A stretch of DNA of 64,000 bases from Lamellibrachia satsuma (Eukaryota; Annelida; Polychaeta; Sabellida; Siboglinidae), in contig BSQZ01000078.1 of assembly GCA_033239005.1 (NCBI GenBank), forward strand, positions 2,022,042 through 2,086,041, written 5' to 3'. Of this stretch, positions 49,600 through 61,899 are shown in pieces (the stretch's first letter is position 1; each line of letters starts with the position of its first letter). Position numbers and translations under genes: made by a program. The notes under the pieces were generated by a model, which saw only the letters and a list, made by a program, of their open reading frames with translations, had not been told where the DNA came from and did no database searches.

Positions 49600-49940
49600 G
49601 TTGTCTGCCGTGCGTACTGGGGTTGCTCAGGAGCCCAATTCGTGATCTGCATATCTTAGAGCAGCGGGGCGCCAGGAGGTTCCAGGTGGAAGTGAGGCTT
49701 GGTCTTGGTTCATCTCCTTCTCCTTTCTTCTCTGCTGCTTCTCCGTCTCATCAAGTAGGCGGCCTGTCTTGAAGTTGGTCGTTATACGCTGGCGTTATTG
49801 TGGCGACACTGGATGGGAAGCGTCTTCCGAAGATAGCGTTAGTAAAATTTCTGCAGCATCTTTGTGTGGCAGTGGTAAGTGACCCAGACCTCATTCCCAT
49901 GCACTAGTGTAATGACGCAGACGGCCTTGTAGACCATACA
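49600..49940 (-). mobile_element. Non-LTR retrotransposon (LINE) C-terminal remnant
   Basis: The minus strand at 49845-49937 reads VYKAVCVITLVHGNEVWVTY followed by HTKMLQKF, matching the conserved LINE stretch usually written VY-AVVL-TLLYG-E-W-----H---L--F. Then 49621-49662 reads SKICRSRIGLLSN, matching the C-terminal CRSRIGL-SH zinc-finger-like motif of such elements. The segment normally between them (well over 100 residues) is mostly deleted and the frame is broken, so it is dead. Confidence 0.65.
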
Positions 49941-50280
49941 ATATGCCTATTGACTGTTTCCGCGAAAAATTCGCTGCAGTACAGTCATGTTTTCGTCATC
50001 AAAATTTCTCTGACTCTTTGTAATCGTTTTGCTATGGCCTTCCCATTTCTCTGCCGCCCTGTTTTGTCGATGTCGTCTTGTCAGGCGATGTTATTCTTTT
50101 CTCAGACGACATTCGGACACGGCTCATTGTCAAATTGGCTGTTACTTAGTTCTTCCTTGTACGGACTTCCCGTTATTATGACTGTCGGAAGGTCACCCGC
50201 TTCTTTGTCTGTTTGATGTCAACGACCGTCACATAACTTGCGATGTCCAGCAACGGCGCAGTCGCACCATTGCTCACTCG

Positions 50281-50345
50281 CCCGTTCACTCACTCACTCA
50301 CTCACTCACTCACTCACTCACTCACTCACTCACTCACTCACGCAC
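50281..50345. repeat. (CACT)n microsatellite
   Basis: About 15 perfect CACT units are followed by CGCACGCA-type repeats. Confidence 0.95.
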
Positions 50346-51939
50346 GCACGCACACACGCACGATTGTTGTAGAACGCCATCAAGTACGTCTGCAAGCGAC
50401 TTCGTAGGATCAATGTCGTGTATGTGTCGTTTGTCTACGTGGATTTCTGCCAAGTGGCATAATTAGGTAAAGAGATAACAACCAAATCCCATGTTGCATT
50501 ACTACCCCGTGTTGTCCGCCTATATTTACGAACAAATTATTCAGGATATGATAGTTATATATACTACCAAAAAAAAGCCCCATTCCAATGTACAACTGAA
50601 CAAAATTATGATTAGGATTAATTATGAACTGAATATAATAAAAAAGAATTTCCACAAGAGTAGGCATGTTGGGTTTCTTCAAACCATCGTTCGAGGGGTG
50701 TGGCAGAAAGTGGGAGGTTGGTCCTCATAAAGGGTGGGAGGTGGGGAGTTGGCCTTTAAAATAGGTGGGAGATGGTAGGGTTTTGAGGTGGGTTGTAGGA
50801 CGTACACTGTATTCACACAAATTATATAAGTAACATTCCAAATTATATAAATAGCATTAGGCCTTCCACACAGCCCGCGGCAGCAGTTGTATCGGGACAC
50901 GGATGTCTAACATTGTAATTCGTTGTTCATCTTATATACTGATGACCAGTCCACCATTATTATGGCGCAATTGTTTTATAATTAAATCAAATATCATAGA
51001 ATAGAATCGATTAACAAGGCTCCGTGAGGTGGCGCCACCATTTGTTGCTCTCACAACCGCCTCGTGACAAAACGCACATTATGAGTAACATTTTACAAGC
51101 GTGTGTAATGCATACGAGAGTGTTTTAAACTGTACTTATATTGAAACAATTAACACAATAAAATAAAGCGAAATCAATATTTAACACTGTATTCGATCAG
51201 TATATTACTGCGACCGGCTTTCGGTGCCACTGGGAGAACTCCTCTCGGCCTCGTCTCGCAAAGACGGTCGTTTATTTGTCGTGTTAAACTCTTCTATTTT
51301 ATCTTCTCTTGTCATCATCTTCTTTCAGCCGTTTTATTCTCTATTGGGAGATCTCGCGTATAAGCAAAACGGAATCAAGTTTTATTCCATCCGACAGCCA
51401 TTGTTCGCGAAAAGTGACGACGTAACGAGTATCGTGATGTGACGCGCTGTTAACTTGTATTACGTTTCTGTTTCTGCGTGGAAACCCATGTAGCCCTAGG
51501 TAGTGATATCAATATCATATTAACATAGACATACACGTGAACATTTCTGGTTATCAAACACTCCACCGCTCTCAGTGTGGCTTTGTTGGTCGCTTCACGA
51601 TGAAATACAACGATGTTTTTCTAGTTAAAGGTAATTCCCAGAATTTCCGTATGCAATAGCGACAGATGCAGAACGCGTTCTCCATGTTGTTGAGAACTAG
51701 AGGTTATTGTTCAGTTTCTCAAAATACTTTCATGTGTTAATCTCTCCATATATTTAAGCATGAAAACCGTAGTAAGGCACGTGTGGTAGCGCTGCGTCGG
51801 ACTGTCAGTCGAGGACAATATCGTTCAAGTCTGTCGTTGATTCACCAACCCCAGAGAAGGACACCATGAAGTAAACCCTCAGCGCAATATCCCAGTATGA
51901 CTTTGCCGAATAATTATCTAGATCCAGGTTCAGAGATCA
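50346..51939. other. Non-coding region
   Basis: At 50690-50785 lie GGGAGGT-rich units resembling the 70-bp array at 4.9-5.8 kb. The palindrome GGTGGCGCCACC is at 51031-51042. No gene is recognised. Confidence 0.45.
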
Positions 51940-54900
51940 ACGAACGCACGACAACTAGGCCCTCTGGTGGGGAATGGATGGCTGTTTTGCGGAGAAGGGA
52001 GGCCGTCTACAAAATGACACGATCAGTGTAGTATTATTATTTCATTGTTTATAATTAGAATAAGTACAACAAAGATTGGTGAGCAGTTGAAATTAGCATT
52101 AGCATTATTTTCTTCTGTATATTAACGCTGACAATTTCCTTATTATTGCGACTAATAAATATTATGTAATTCATGCACTAACATGAAAACACTATAGATT
52201 TCATAGAAGCAAGGTTAACATTTAATATTTTATTTCCCATTTGTTTTTAGACGTATTCTTTTACATGGAACATACAAGTAAAATATAATAGATTACTTCA
52301 TATGAAAGAAATAAATATTGTATAATTCTTTGAATAATCTGAACTGCAGATTGGTTCACAATATCACAAAATGTTTAAAGGTATATTATTTTGCAATTAA
52401 CGTTTAAAAGTTTGAATATATTAAATGTGGATTAAATTAAAAAGGGTGCATTGCTATTTCAATGTGTATCTGTGTTTAGGATTTAACTTCTTGAAGATGA
52501 TTGGTTCGGGATCGGCGTGGTTCGTTTAGGGAGTACGGGGAGGCCACTGTTCGGACAGGGATTGGCGTGGTTTGTAAGGGGAGTTTGGGGAACTCACGGA
52601 TGAGAAATACTGGACATCTGCACAGATAAGGTATATATTAAATATCTATTTGATATCTGATTTGTTTTTAGTGATATTCTTTTTATAGAGTGATACAACA
52701 ACATGGATTCCTTCATGTGAACAGGATAAAAGTATAATTATTGCAATAATCTGAAGAGCAGACTGCTTCACAACATCACAGAATGTAACATTGCATATTA
52801 TTTTTGCAACTAATGTTCTGACACATTGAATATGCTAAAAGTGCGAATTTAATCAAAAGGGTGTATCAACATTTCAATGTGTTTCTACGTTTAGGATTCA
52901 ACGACTCGACGATGATTGTTACAGGATTGGCGTAGATCGTTTGGGGAGTTCAAAGAAACCACGAAAAAGAAACACAGGATGTCTGCAAAGATAAGGTATA
53001 TATTTGTTTTTTATCATATTCCTTTTCGATTAGAAATGTCGTGATCAATTGAAATAGATTTCTTCAAATGTACTGGTTAAACGTTATATGATACTTTGGA
53101 AAAGTCTTACACCCTCAACGATCACAAAAGAACCTTGTTGGGGAATAGACGACTGTTATGCGCAGAAGGGAGGTCGTCTAAAAAATGACACAATCAATGC
53201 ATTATTATTAAATTGTTTAAAATGTGGAGAGGTGTTGACATTAACATTAACATCATTGTCTTCGGTATATCACTGCCTTTTCCTTATTATTGCAAATAAC
53301 TATTATGATGGGAGATGTCGCGTCAACAGTCCACTGGAATATAACAAGCTCTGGAGCGTGAAAGTATGCACTGGAAAATATCAGATAACTAACATTAAAT
53401 ACAGATTGATATACTTCGTACACTCAAAATGCATTTTATTGAAACTAATCTTGCCAGTACAAAGAGTGACAAGAAAACATCGCGCCCTGATATTTTCCTA
53501 AAATCAACCCCGTCTTCCCATGTGAGGCCACCTGGCCTGCCCACGAACTGCAATTTATTGAAACTAATCCTGGAAATAGTAAAATGGAATTAGTTTGGAA
53601 ACATCGCACACTGATATTTTTTGTAAAATCTACCCCGTGTTCTCATGTGATGCCACCTGGCCTGCTCACGAACTGATGACACCGCGAGATGCTTGGCAGA
53701 GGTAGACATCATAGATGATGAACAACTATTTCAACGAAACCGGCATTAACATAAAACCACTATTGATCTCATAGAAGTAAGGTAAATATTTTATATTTTA
53801 GATGCCATTTGTTTTTTGTCGTATTTTTTAGACAAGACATACTGGTCAATAAAGTAGATTACTTCAAATGAAAGGGTTCGTGATCGGCGTGATTAGTTTG
53901 GGGATTACGGGGCGTGGTTTGTAAGAGGAGTTTGGGGAAACCACGTATGAGAAATACTGGTCATCTGCTCATATAAGGTATATATATATTAAATATCTAT
54001 TTGATATCTAATTTGTTTTAGTAATATTCTTTTTATATACTGATAAAATAAAATGGATTCCTTTATATGAACAGGGTAAAGCTTAATTATTTCAGTAGTT
54101 TGAAAGAGAATTGCGAATTTAATCAAAAAGGGTGTATCGATATTTCAATGTGTTTCGGATTGAACGACTCGACGATGACAGGTTCAATATTGGCATAGTT
54201 CGTTAACTTCGTAACATTAACATAATTTTCTTCTGTATATCTTTGCCCTTTTCCTTATTATTGCAACTAAGTAATATGGTGGGATATGTCGCGTCAACAG
54301 TCCACTGGAATTTAACAAGCTCTGGAGCGTGAAAATATGCACTAGAAAGCATACACTAAATACAGATTAATATAGTTCGTATACGACGAAACCACGATAA
54401 AGAAACACAGGGTATCAGCAAAGATAAGGTATATATTTGTTTTTAATCATATTCATTTTAGATTAGAAATGTCGTGATCAATTGAAATAGATTTCTTCAA
54501 ATGTACTGGTTAAACATTATATGATACTTTGGAAAAGTCTTACACCATCAACAATCACAAGAGAACCTTGTTGGGGAATGGACGATTGCTATGCGCAGAA
54601 GGGAGGTCGTCTACACATTGAAACTATCAATGCTTTATTATTAAATTGTTTATAATTAGAATAATTATATCTTTTTGCAGAGGTTTTGAAATTAATATTA
54701 ACATGATCTTCTTCGGTATACCTCTGCCATTTCCTTATTATTGCAACTATCTATTATGAAGGAAGAAGTTGCGTCGACAGTCCACTGGAATTTGACTAGT
54801 CTTGTAGCGTGAACGTATGTACTGGAAAAAATTAGATAACTAACATTAAAAACTGATTAAGTTTGTTCTCTCAAAATGCATATTATTGAAAGTTTTATGG

Positions 54901-55020
54901 TACATACTAAGAATGAAATAGCTTGGAAATATCGCACACTGATGTTTTCCTAAAATGCTATTGCAATGAAACAGGCACTAACATGAAATCACTGCAGATT
55001 TCATAGAAGTAAGATAAATA
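51940..55020. repeat. About 1.4-kb module in diverged tandem copies
   Basis: The same landmarks recur in order: GGAGAAGGGAGG(C/T)CGTCTACA-type at 51997, 53163 and 54597; TCGCGTCAACAGTCCACTGG at 53318 and 54287, with a variant near 54768; GAAACACAGG at 52969 and 54411; and CGTGATCAATTGAAATAGAT at 53039 and 54472. Offsets between matching landmarks are mostly about 1.27-1.44 kb. Smaller repeats (AAGGTATATAT blocks) are nested inside. The 137-codon plus-strand frame at 53088-53501 falls in the module, and its equivalents in other copies are not conserved as frames, so I do not call it a gene. Confidence 0.75.
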
Positions 55021-55790
55021 TCGAGAGAGATTAGGTTCAGAACACCACAGAGCACTAGTAATAAACAACCGAAATGTAACCTTGTTCATAATATTGTCAA
55101 TGGTATAGCACCAATCTATGTGTCTGATTCGTTCAACCTAACACGTAACCAGCACCGTATTAATTCAAGATCTTGTACTTCGTCTCTTCGTGTGACATAC
55201 ATAAAATCATTTGGAAAAACGTTTTTTACTACAATTATACAGGCATGGAATGAATTGCCATGTAATATACTAAGTGCTGAGAATAAATGTCAGTTTAAAT
55301 GCCTTGTAAGACAGTGTTTATGCAATTATCTGAGTAAACAGGAGGCTAGCCCTTTTATTGACCATTAATACAATTTTACATATGTGGTACTTTTGTACTT
55401 TGTTGTTTTGGCAAATAGTGTGTATTTAAATATCTTAATGATCAGGAAGCAAGTTTCTTTATAGATGTCACTATCATGTCTTTTGATATCATTTCTTTTA
55501 TTTATTAGTGTAATAATACGTATTTAAATATCTTAACGTTTTTGGAAAGTTTTATACATACCATTATTCTAATGTATTTATATATATATTTTACCCTTGT
55601 ATATTTTAACATATTATTATCATTTAATTACTTGTTTTTCATTTAAAATTATTATTGTTTTAGTATGTGTTCCTGTTGTCATAATTCATGTAGATCTGTG
55701 GCCTGTTTGTATGTGATATCTAAGGACCTCAATGGAAATAAGTCTCATTTTTATATTGAATAAATCAATCAATCAATGAAACAATATACA
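55021..55790 (+). mobile_element. 5'-truncated non-LTR retrotransposon with ATCA tail
   Basis: The plus strand reads LVHNIVNGIAPIYVSDSFNL near 55081-55140, then SSLRVTYIKSFGKTFFTT and IIQAWNELPCNILSAENKCQ, ending about 55368. This matches the C-terminal end of CR1/L2-like LINE ORF2 (consensus style: Y--VNG-AP-Y, then LW/WN-LP----S). A long AT-rich 3' UTR follows and ends in AATAAATCAATCAATCAATGA at 55759-55780, the simple-repeat tail typical of such elements. Only the last 110 or so codons survive. Confidence 0.8.
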
Positions 55791-56588
55791 CTGTACAAAC
55801 TAGGGTGGGCTGGTCATTCAGGAACCTGTGAATTGGAGGGAAGGCTTAGACAATAGAATGTCCTCTGGTAGAGTGATAAATTGATGGCTAATCATGGCTT
55901 CTGCAAATCTATGTCTAAAGTCAACGTTTGGGGCAGGCAACTTGCAGCCAGGTGGACCTATTGGACCATTAGGTTAATTTAATTGACTACAGAAATGTGA
56001 GGTTAATTTAATTTCATTTGCAGAGAATTTTAAGTTAATTGCAATTTAATAAATTAACGTTTCAAGTAAATTGCCCATGTCTGGTCCACAGTTACAGAAA
56101 GAAGACCCACACTTACTTATCTCAACCTCCCGTCCTACCTCCCAGTTATCTCAACATCCCGTCCTGCCTCCCAGGCACCAGAAGTTTGGAGTAGCCAGAA
56201 CCCTTATGGACAGGTGTGAGACGATAATTTCTGAGGACGGGGACCAGAAGAAAGAGAAAGAATACTTTAAATGAGTCTTTAGAAGGTGCGTTTACCAATC
56301 CTGGGCCTTGGGAAAGGTGACGGGAAACAAGAAGAGAAAAATAGCAGACAAGGGAAAAAAGGACAAGAACTACAGAAACCAAGTTGTCATCTCATAAGTA
56401 GAAGGTGTCTCAGAGAGGGTTGATCAGGGTCTGACGAAATATGGGGTGACCACAGCCGAAGTAAAGAGTGTAAGACATAGGCCCTCACGCACAAAAACCC
56501 TCGCAGACAAAAACCTTAATGACAAAAACCCTCTGGATAAAAGCCCTCACCTTTTCAGAAGGGGTAGGACAAACCCCTACTTGTTATT
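55791..56588. other. Non-coding spacer with small repeats
   Basis: A 28-bp doublet (TTATCTCAACCTCCCGTCCT and so on) lies at 56118-56173, and irregular CAAAAACCCT repeats at about 56490-56550. No gene is recognised. Confidence 0.5.
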
Positions 56589-56932
56589 GGCTTCAAGGTG
56601 AAAGAACGTTAATTGGATGTGGCTTCTTTTCGCAATTCAGTACAAAAGGTAGCTTTGCAGAAATCAGAGTTTATTTTAGTTAAATCTAAGTTCTTTTTGG
56701 ATTAAGTAAATGTTGTGTAGAAATAAATACAATTGGCCTAATTAAAAGTACTTAGATTTAACTCAAGAAAAACTCTGATTTCTGCAAAGCGTATTTTATA
56801 TTTATCTTTTTATAAGTATTAAATTTCAGTGGTCATTCCTAATGCTCATTAGGTGAAATGGGAATGCACACCTATGTTACTGAATTGCTAAACGAAGCCA
56901 CATCCAATTAACGTTTTGCTCATGTTGAAGCC
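56589..56932. mobile_element. MITE with imperfect 38-bp terminal inverted repeats
   Basis: The left end 56589-56626 (GGCTTCAAGGTGAAAGAACG, then TTAATTGGATGTGGCTTC) is the imperfect reverse complement of the right end 56894-56932. The inner 18-20 bp match perfectly. A second, internal inverted repeat lies at 56652-56691 versus 56750-56790 (GCTTTGCAGAAATCAGAGTT). There is no coding capacity, and I could not assign a clear target duplication. A damaged relative lies at 59781-60190. Confidence 0.75.
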
Positions 56933-57049
56933 AGTATTGATGTGAAAACAATAACAACTATATTTGTGTACTGTTTTTTCTTCAGATTTCACATTGAAAG
57001 ATACTCACCACAGAAGCTAGTCAACTCGCGGTGTGGTATCACTGGTATC

Positions 57050-57845
57050 ACCCCAGTACCCCCCGTGTCTCTAGCCCCTGTCGCAGTAGCCCCGTGTCTC
57101 TAGCCCTTGTCCCAATATCCACGTGTCTCTTGCCGCTGTCCCAGTAGCCCTCGTGTTTCTAGCCCCTGTCCCAGTAGCCCTCGTGTTTCTAGCCCCTGTC
57201 CCAGTAGCCCTCGTGTTTCTAGCCCCTGTCCCAGTAGCCCTCGTGTTTCTAGCCCCTGTCCCAGTAGCCCTCGTGTTTCTAGTCCCTGTCCCAGTAGCCC
57301 TCGTGTTTCTAGCCCCTGTCCCAGTAGCCCTCGTGTTTCTAGCCCCTGTCCCAGTAGCCCTCGTGTTTCTAGCCCCTGTCCCAGTAGCCCTCGTGTTTCT
57401 AGCCCCTGTCCCAGTAGCCCTCGTGTTTCTAGCCCCTGTCCCAGTAGCCCTCGTGTTTCTAGCCCCTGTCCCAGTAGCCCCCTTGTTTCTAGCCCCTGTC
57501 CCAGTAGCCCTCGTGTTTCTAGCCCCTGTCCCAATAGCCCTCGTGTTTCTAGCCCCTGTCCCAGTAGCCCTCGTGTTTCTAGCCCCTGTCCCAGTAGCCC
57601 TCGTGTTTCTAGCCCCTGTCCCAGTAGCCCCCTTGTTTCTAGCCCCTGTCCCAGTAGCCCTCGTGTTTCTAGCCCCTGTCCCAGTAGCCCTCGTGTTTCT
57701 AGCCCCTGTCCCAGTAGCCCTCGTGTTTCTAGCCCCTGTCCCAGTAGCCCTCGTGTTTCTAGCCCCTGTCCCAGTAGCCCTCGTGTTTCTAGCCCCTGTC
57801 CCAGTAGCCCTCGTGTTTCTAGCCCCTGTCCCAGTACCCCTCGTG
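57050..57845. repeat. 30-bp minisatellite, about 26 units
   Basis: The unit is TCGTGTTTCTAGCCCCTGTC followed by CCAGTAGCCC. The centre is nearly perfect and both ends are degenerate. Two plus frames and at least two minus frames are open throughout because the unit is 30 bp. One plus frame runs directly into the first transposase fragment to the right. Confidence 0.96.
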
Positions 57846-57862
57846 TATGTCGCTTTCCCAAT

Positions 57863-58510
57863 GCCATGCACAAGGAGTGGCTTTGATCTGCACGGCCAGT
57901 GGACAACTACATTCCAGGGAGATCGGTTCCTGCTCGGCGAGGATGGCGATGGAGTCGGCGAGATAATAGTGTTCGCATCTCCACTCTGCATGCGCTAGTG
58001 AATGCTAATACTTGTCACATGGATGGCACGTTTGCAACAGCGCCAATGTTGTTTTACCAAATTGTCACACTGCATGTATTCGTCCTTAGAGTGATGCTGC
58101 CACTTGTGTTTGATCTTCTGTCCAACAAAGAGGGAAACACCTACATTCGTTTCCTCAGCCTCGTGAAGGAAAAGTCTGCATCGCTCGGATTCACCATCAG
58201 TCCTCAACGCATCATGCAGGACTTTGAAAAAAGGTCTCATGAATGCCTGCATATACGTGTTTCACTGCGTGATTCTCAAGGGGTGCTGCTTCTGCTATGC
58301 TCAGTGTCTGTGAAGGAGACTTCAAAGTATGGGGCACTCCGTCAGCTACAGAGAGAATGCTGACAACAGGAAATGGTTTCGTATGTTACTAGCAATGCAG
58401 TACGTGGATGGACGGATGAACTTGGACTGGAGTACATATTATGTGACGGGGAATTGGGTCAGTGCCATTGGAATCATGATGAACAGTTTCGGTTAATTTC
58501 ATTGGCAAGC
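57863..58510 (+). pseudogene. Broken MULE-type (Mutator-like) transposase domain
   Basis: The plus strand reads HGQWTTTFQGDRFLLGEDGD and EIIVFAS in one frame (about 57886-57990). After a frameshift it reads CHMDGTFATAPMLFYQIVTL, then PLVFDLLSNKEGNTYIRFLS and IMQDFE (to about 58230). After another frame change comes GCCFCYAQC, a stop where a Trp is usual, and later NRKWFRMLLAMQYV. This is the order of the MULE DDE domain: F(L/M)DGTF with the first catalytic Asp, M-DFE with the second, and a GC-FH--Q--W-like segment. The two frameshifts and a stop show it is dead. The family also includes domesticated genes, but this copy cannot make an intact protein. Confidence 0.75.
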
Positions 58511-59133
58511 CATGCATGCATATGGTTTGATGTGTGCAAAAAACAACTGATTATCAGCTTTGATCACAGTGTAAATATTTATCACAATATAATGTGTTGA
58601 TCAATGCAATAAACACACAGTAATGTTATTATTTTATATTACCATTTAATGTCTATTACTCTCAACCTTATGCAAACATTGTTCCTCATTGGAAAGTAAT
58701 GATGCTTTAACATTTTCATTTGAGCCTGTGTATCCATACGAGAAATAAAAGAGGGTTTTTACGGTTTCCCTCCAATCAAAAAAGTCCGACATTCCTTGAA
58801 TGTGCACCAGATATGACTATTTTTTTTATTTAAAATTAGGTACCTAAATTAAGGTGGGGCAGAACAATTAATTGAACAGCCAGGCAGTGTTGGCAAAAGG
58901 ATAAGTAGTGCCACTAGGCTACTCCAGGGGATACTGACACTAACGGGGGGGGGGGGGAATAAACCGGTGGTCTCTCCTCAACCTTGGATTTGTTCAAAAC
59001 ACTTCAATGATCTACACAGAAGAGACATTAAATTAATTATTGCACAGGTACTTCAGAAATAAGACAACACTGCAATGTTGGGTTTCATGACACCAAGTGT
59101 TTTCTAAGGTTTATCTCTTCTTGACAATATAAA
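58511..59133. other. Non-coding spacer
   Basis: It includes a poly-G run of 13-14 bases at about 58944-58957. No gene or element is recognised. Confidence 0.5.
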
Positions 59134-59635
<502 letters not shown>

Positions 59636-59780
59636 GATTCATGCCCATTTCGCTTACTGTGGTTTGATGGCTAATTCTGTCAGGACTTCCTAATTCGCCT
59701 ACTGTCCACATAATGCCTACTCCCACTTCGTTTACTCTTAGATCGTTTGGTCTACTAGTATGGTTTGGCTTCAACATGAT

Positions 59781-60190
59781 GAAGCGTTAATTGGATGTGG
59801 CCTCTTTTATGTAGAAAGTACTACAAACAGCTTTGCAGAAATCAGAGTTTTCTTGAGTTGAAGTTCTTTTTGGATTCAGTGCATGTTGTCTATACATAAA
59901 TAAGAATTAAGAGGACTAAAATTTAACTCAATAAAAATAAACGATTTATGCAAAACATATTTTATATTTACCAATTACTGTTACAAGTATTACATTTAAA
60001 TTGTAATGTTTATACTGCCTACCATAAATCCGGTTCGTTGTGGGACCTTTAAATTTAAATTCTTTTTGGATTTAGTAAATATTGTTTACAAATAAATAAT
60101 AATTAAGAGGACTAACCAAGATTTAACTCAAGGAAACTCTGATTTCTGCAAAAGCATATTTTGTATGTACCAATTTTATATGTACTAATC
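59781..60190. mobile_element. Damaged second copy of the 56.6-kb MITE, internally duplicated
   Basis: It starts GCGTTAATTGGATGTGGCCT and contains AGCTTTGCAGAAATCAGAGT and GTTCTTTTTGGATT as in the first copy. The right inner part (GATTTAACTCAAGGAAACTC, TGATTTCTGCAAA) occurs only after a repeated segment (TTCTTTTTGGATT again at about 60060). The right terminal repeat is missing. Confidence 0.7.
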
Positions 60191-60269
60191 AATAACGGTC
60201 TTGACTATTTGACTTGATTCTAGATACTCCTTTATGTGAAGACTCAGCTAGCAGTTCTTCACACTGCTC

Positions 60270-61640
60270 TTTGTGATACTAACAGGCACTGTGTAGCTGG
60301 TGCCAATTGGAAGTGGCTTTATGGCAATCAATGCGAGACTAACAGGCACTGTGTAGCTGATGCCACTTGGAAGTGGCTTCATGGCAATCAATGTGAGACT
60401 AACAGGCACTGTGTAGCTGGTGCCAATTGGAAGTGGCTTTATGGCAATCAATGTGAGACTAACAGGCACTGTGTAGCTGATGCCACTTGGAAGTGGCTTC
60501 ATGGCAATCAATGTGAGACTAACAGGCACTGTGTAGCTGATGCCACTTGGAAGTGGCTTCATGGCAATCAATGTGAGACTAACAGGCACTGTGTAGCTGA
60601 TGCCACTTGGAAGTGGCTTCATGGCAATCAATGTGAGACTAACAGGCAGTGTGTATCTGATGCCACTTGGAAGAAGCTTCATGGCAATCAATGTGAGACT
60701 ACAGGCACTGTGTAGCTGATGACACTTGGAAGTGGCTTCAAGGCAATCAATGTGAGACTAACAGGCACTGTGTAGCTGATGCCACTTGGAAGTGGCTTCA
60801 TGGCAATCAATGTGAGACTAACAGGCACTGTGTATCTGATGCCACTTGGAAGAAGCTTCATGGCAATCAATGTGAGACTAACAGGCACTGTGTAGCTGAT
60901 GACACTTGGAAGGAGCTTCATTGCAATCAATGTGAGACTAACAGGCACTGTGTAGCTGATGCCACTTGGAAGGAGCTTAATGGCAATCAATGTGAGACTA
61001 ACAGGCACTGTGTAGCTGATGCCACTCGGAAGAAGCTTCATGGCAATCAATGTGAGACTAACTTGGAAGGAGCTTTATAACAATCAATGTGAGACTAACA
61101 GGCACTGTGTAGCTGAAGCCACTTGGAAGGAGCTTAATGGCAATCAATGTGAGACTAACAGGCACTGTGTAGCTGATGCCACTTGGAAGGAGCTTTATGG
61201 CAATCAATGTGAGACTAACAGGCAATGTGTAGCTGATGCCACTTGGAAGGAGCTTCATGGCAATCAATGTGAGACTAACAGGCACTGTGTAGCTGATGCC
61301 ACTTGGAAGGAGCTTCATGATAATGAATGTGAGACTAACAGGCACTGTGTAGCTGAAGCCACTTGGAAGGAGCTTCATTGCAATCAATGTGAGACTAACA
61401 GGCACTGTGTAGCTGAAGCCACTTGGAAGGAGCTTCATGGCAATCAATGTGAGACTAACAGGCACTGTGTAGCTGAAGCCACTTGGAAGGAGCTTCATTG
61501 CAATCAATGTGAGACTAACAGGCACTGTGTAGCTGATGCCACTTGGAAGGAACTTTATAGCAATCAATGTGAGACCAACAGGCACTGTGTAGCTGATGCC
61601 ACTTGGAAGGAACTTTATAGCAATCAATGTGAGACTAACT
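60270..61640. repeat. 60-bp minisatellite, about 22 units
   Basis: The unit is GAGACTAACAGGCACTGTGT, AGCTGATGCCACTTGGAAGT, GGCTTCATGGCAATCAATGT. The left part carries an alternation of AATTGG/TTTATGG and ACTTGG/TTCATGG versions. The right part shows a GAAGGAG version. A one-base deletion near 60702 and a truncated unit near 61060 break the otherwise open frames. The 20-residue repeat (NRHCVADATW...) is therefore unlikely to be a protein. Confidence 0.96.
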
Positions 61641-61895
61641 ATTTCAAATACCTTTCAAAATACGTTTTACAACACATCCTATAGCTATAACTATGACATG
61701 AGATAGTGCTTATTGCCTGGCTACGTCTGGTATGCTGTGCAACACATTGGAAAAATCATTGAATATAGTTATAAAAGATGTGCTTGGTTCATTTTCGTCA
61801 ACAAAGCAAAGACAGTAGCAGGTTGTTAACACAGCAATCCATTAATAATTTAATTGGATTGGCTACGCCGAGCGCTCACACACCTATAGTAGTGA
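61641..61895. other. Spacer left of the Gypsy remnant
   Basis: Unique AT-rich sequence. AATCCATTAATAATTTAATT at 61836-61855 forms a small palindrome. I could not identify an LTR or primer binding site here. Confidence 0.4.
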
Positions 61896-61899
61896 GCGC

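Noticed and set aside
49497..49772. 91-codon plus-strand frame
   Set aside because: It is the antisense shadow of a LINE remnant read on the minus strand.
53088..53501. 137-codon plus-strand frame
   Set aside because: It lies inside the 1.4-kb tandem module; the equivalent frame is not kept in the other copies and no protein family is recognised.
57071..57991. 306-codon minus-strand frame rich in GTGARNTRAT
   Set aside because: It is purely the 30-bp minisatellite read on the other strand.
60236..61684. Open frames encoding 20-residue Cys/Trp repeats
   Set aside because: The 60-bp unit is open on both strands, a one-base deletion and a truncated unit break the frame, and no start context or splice structure is visible.
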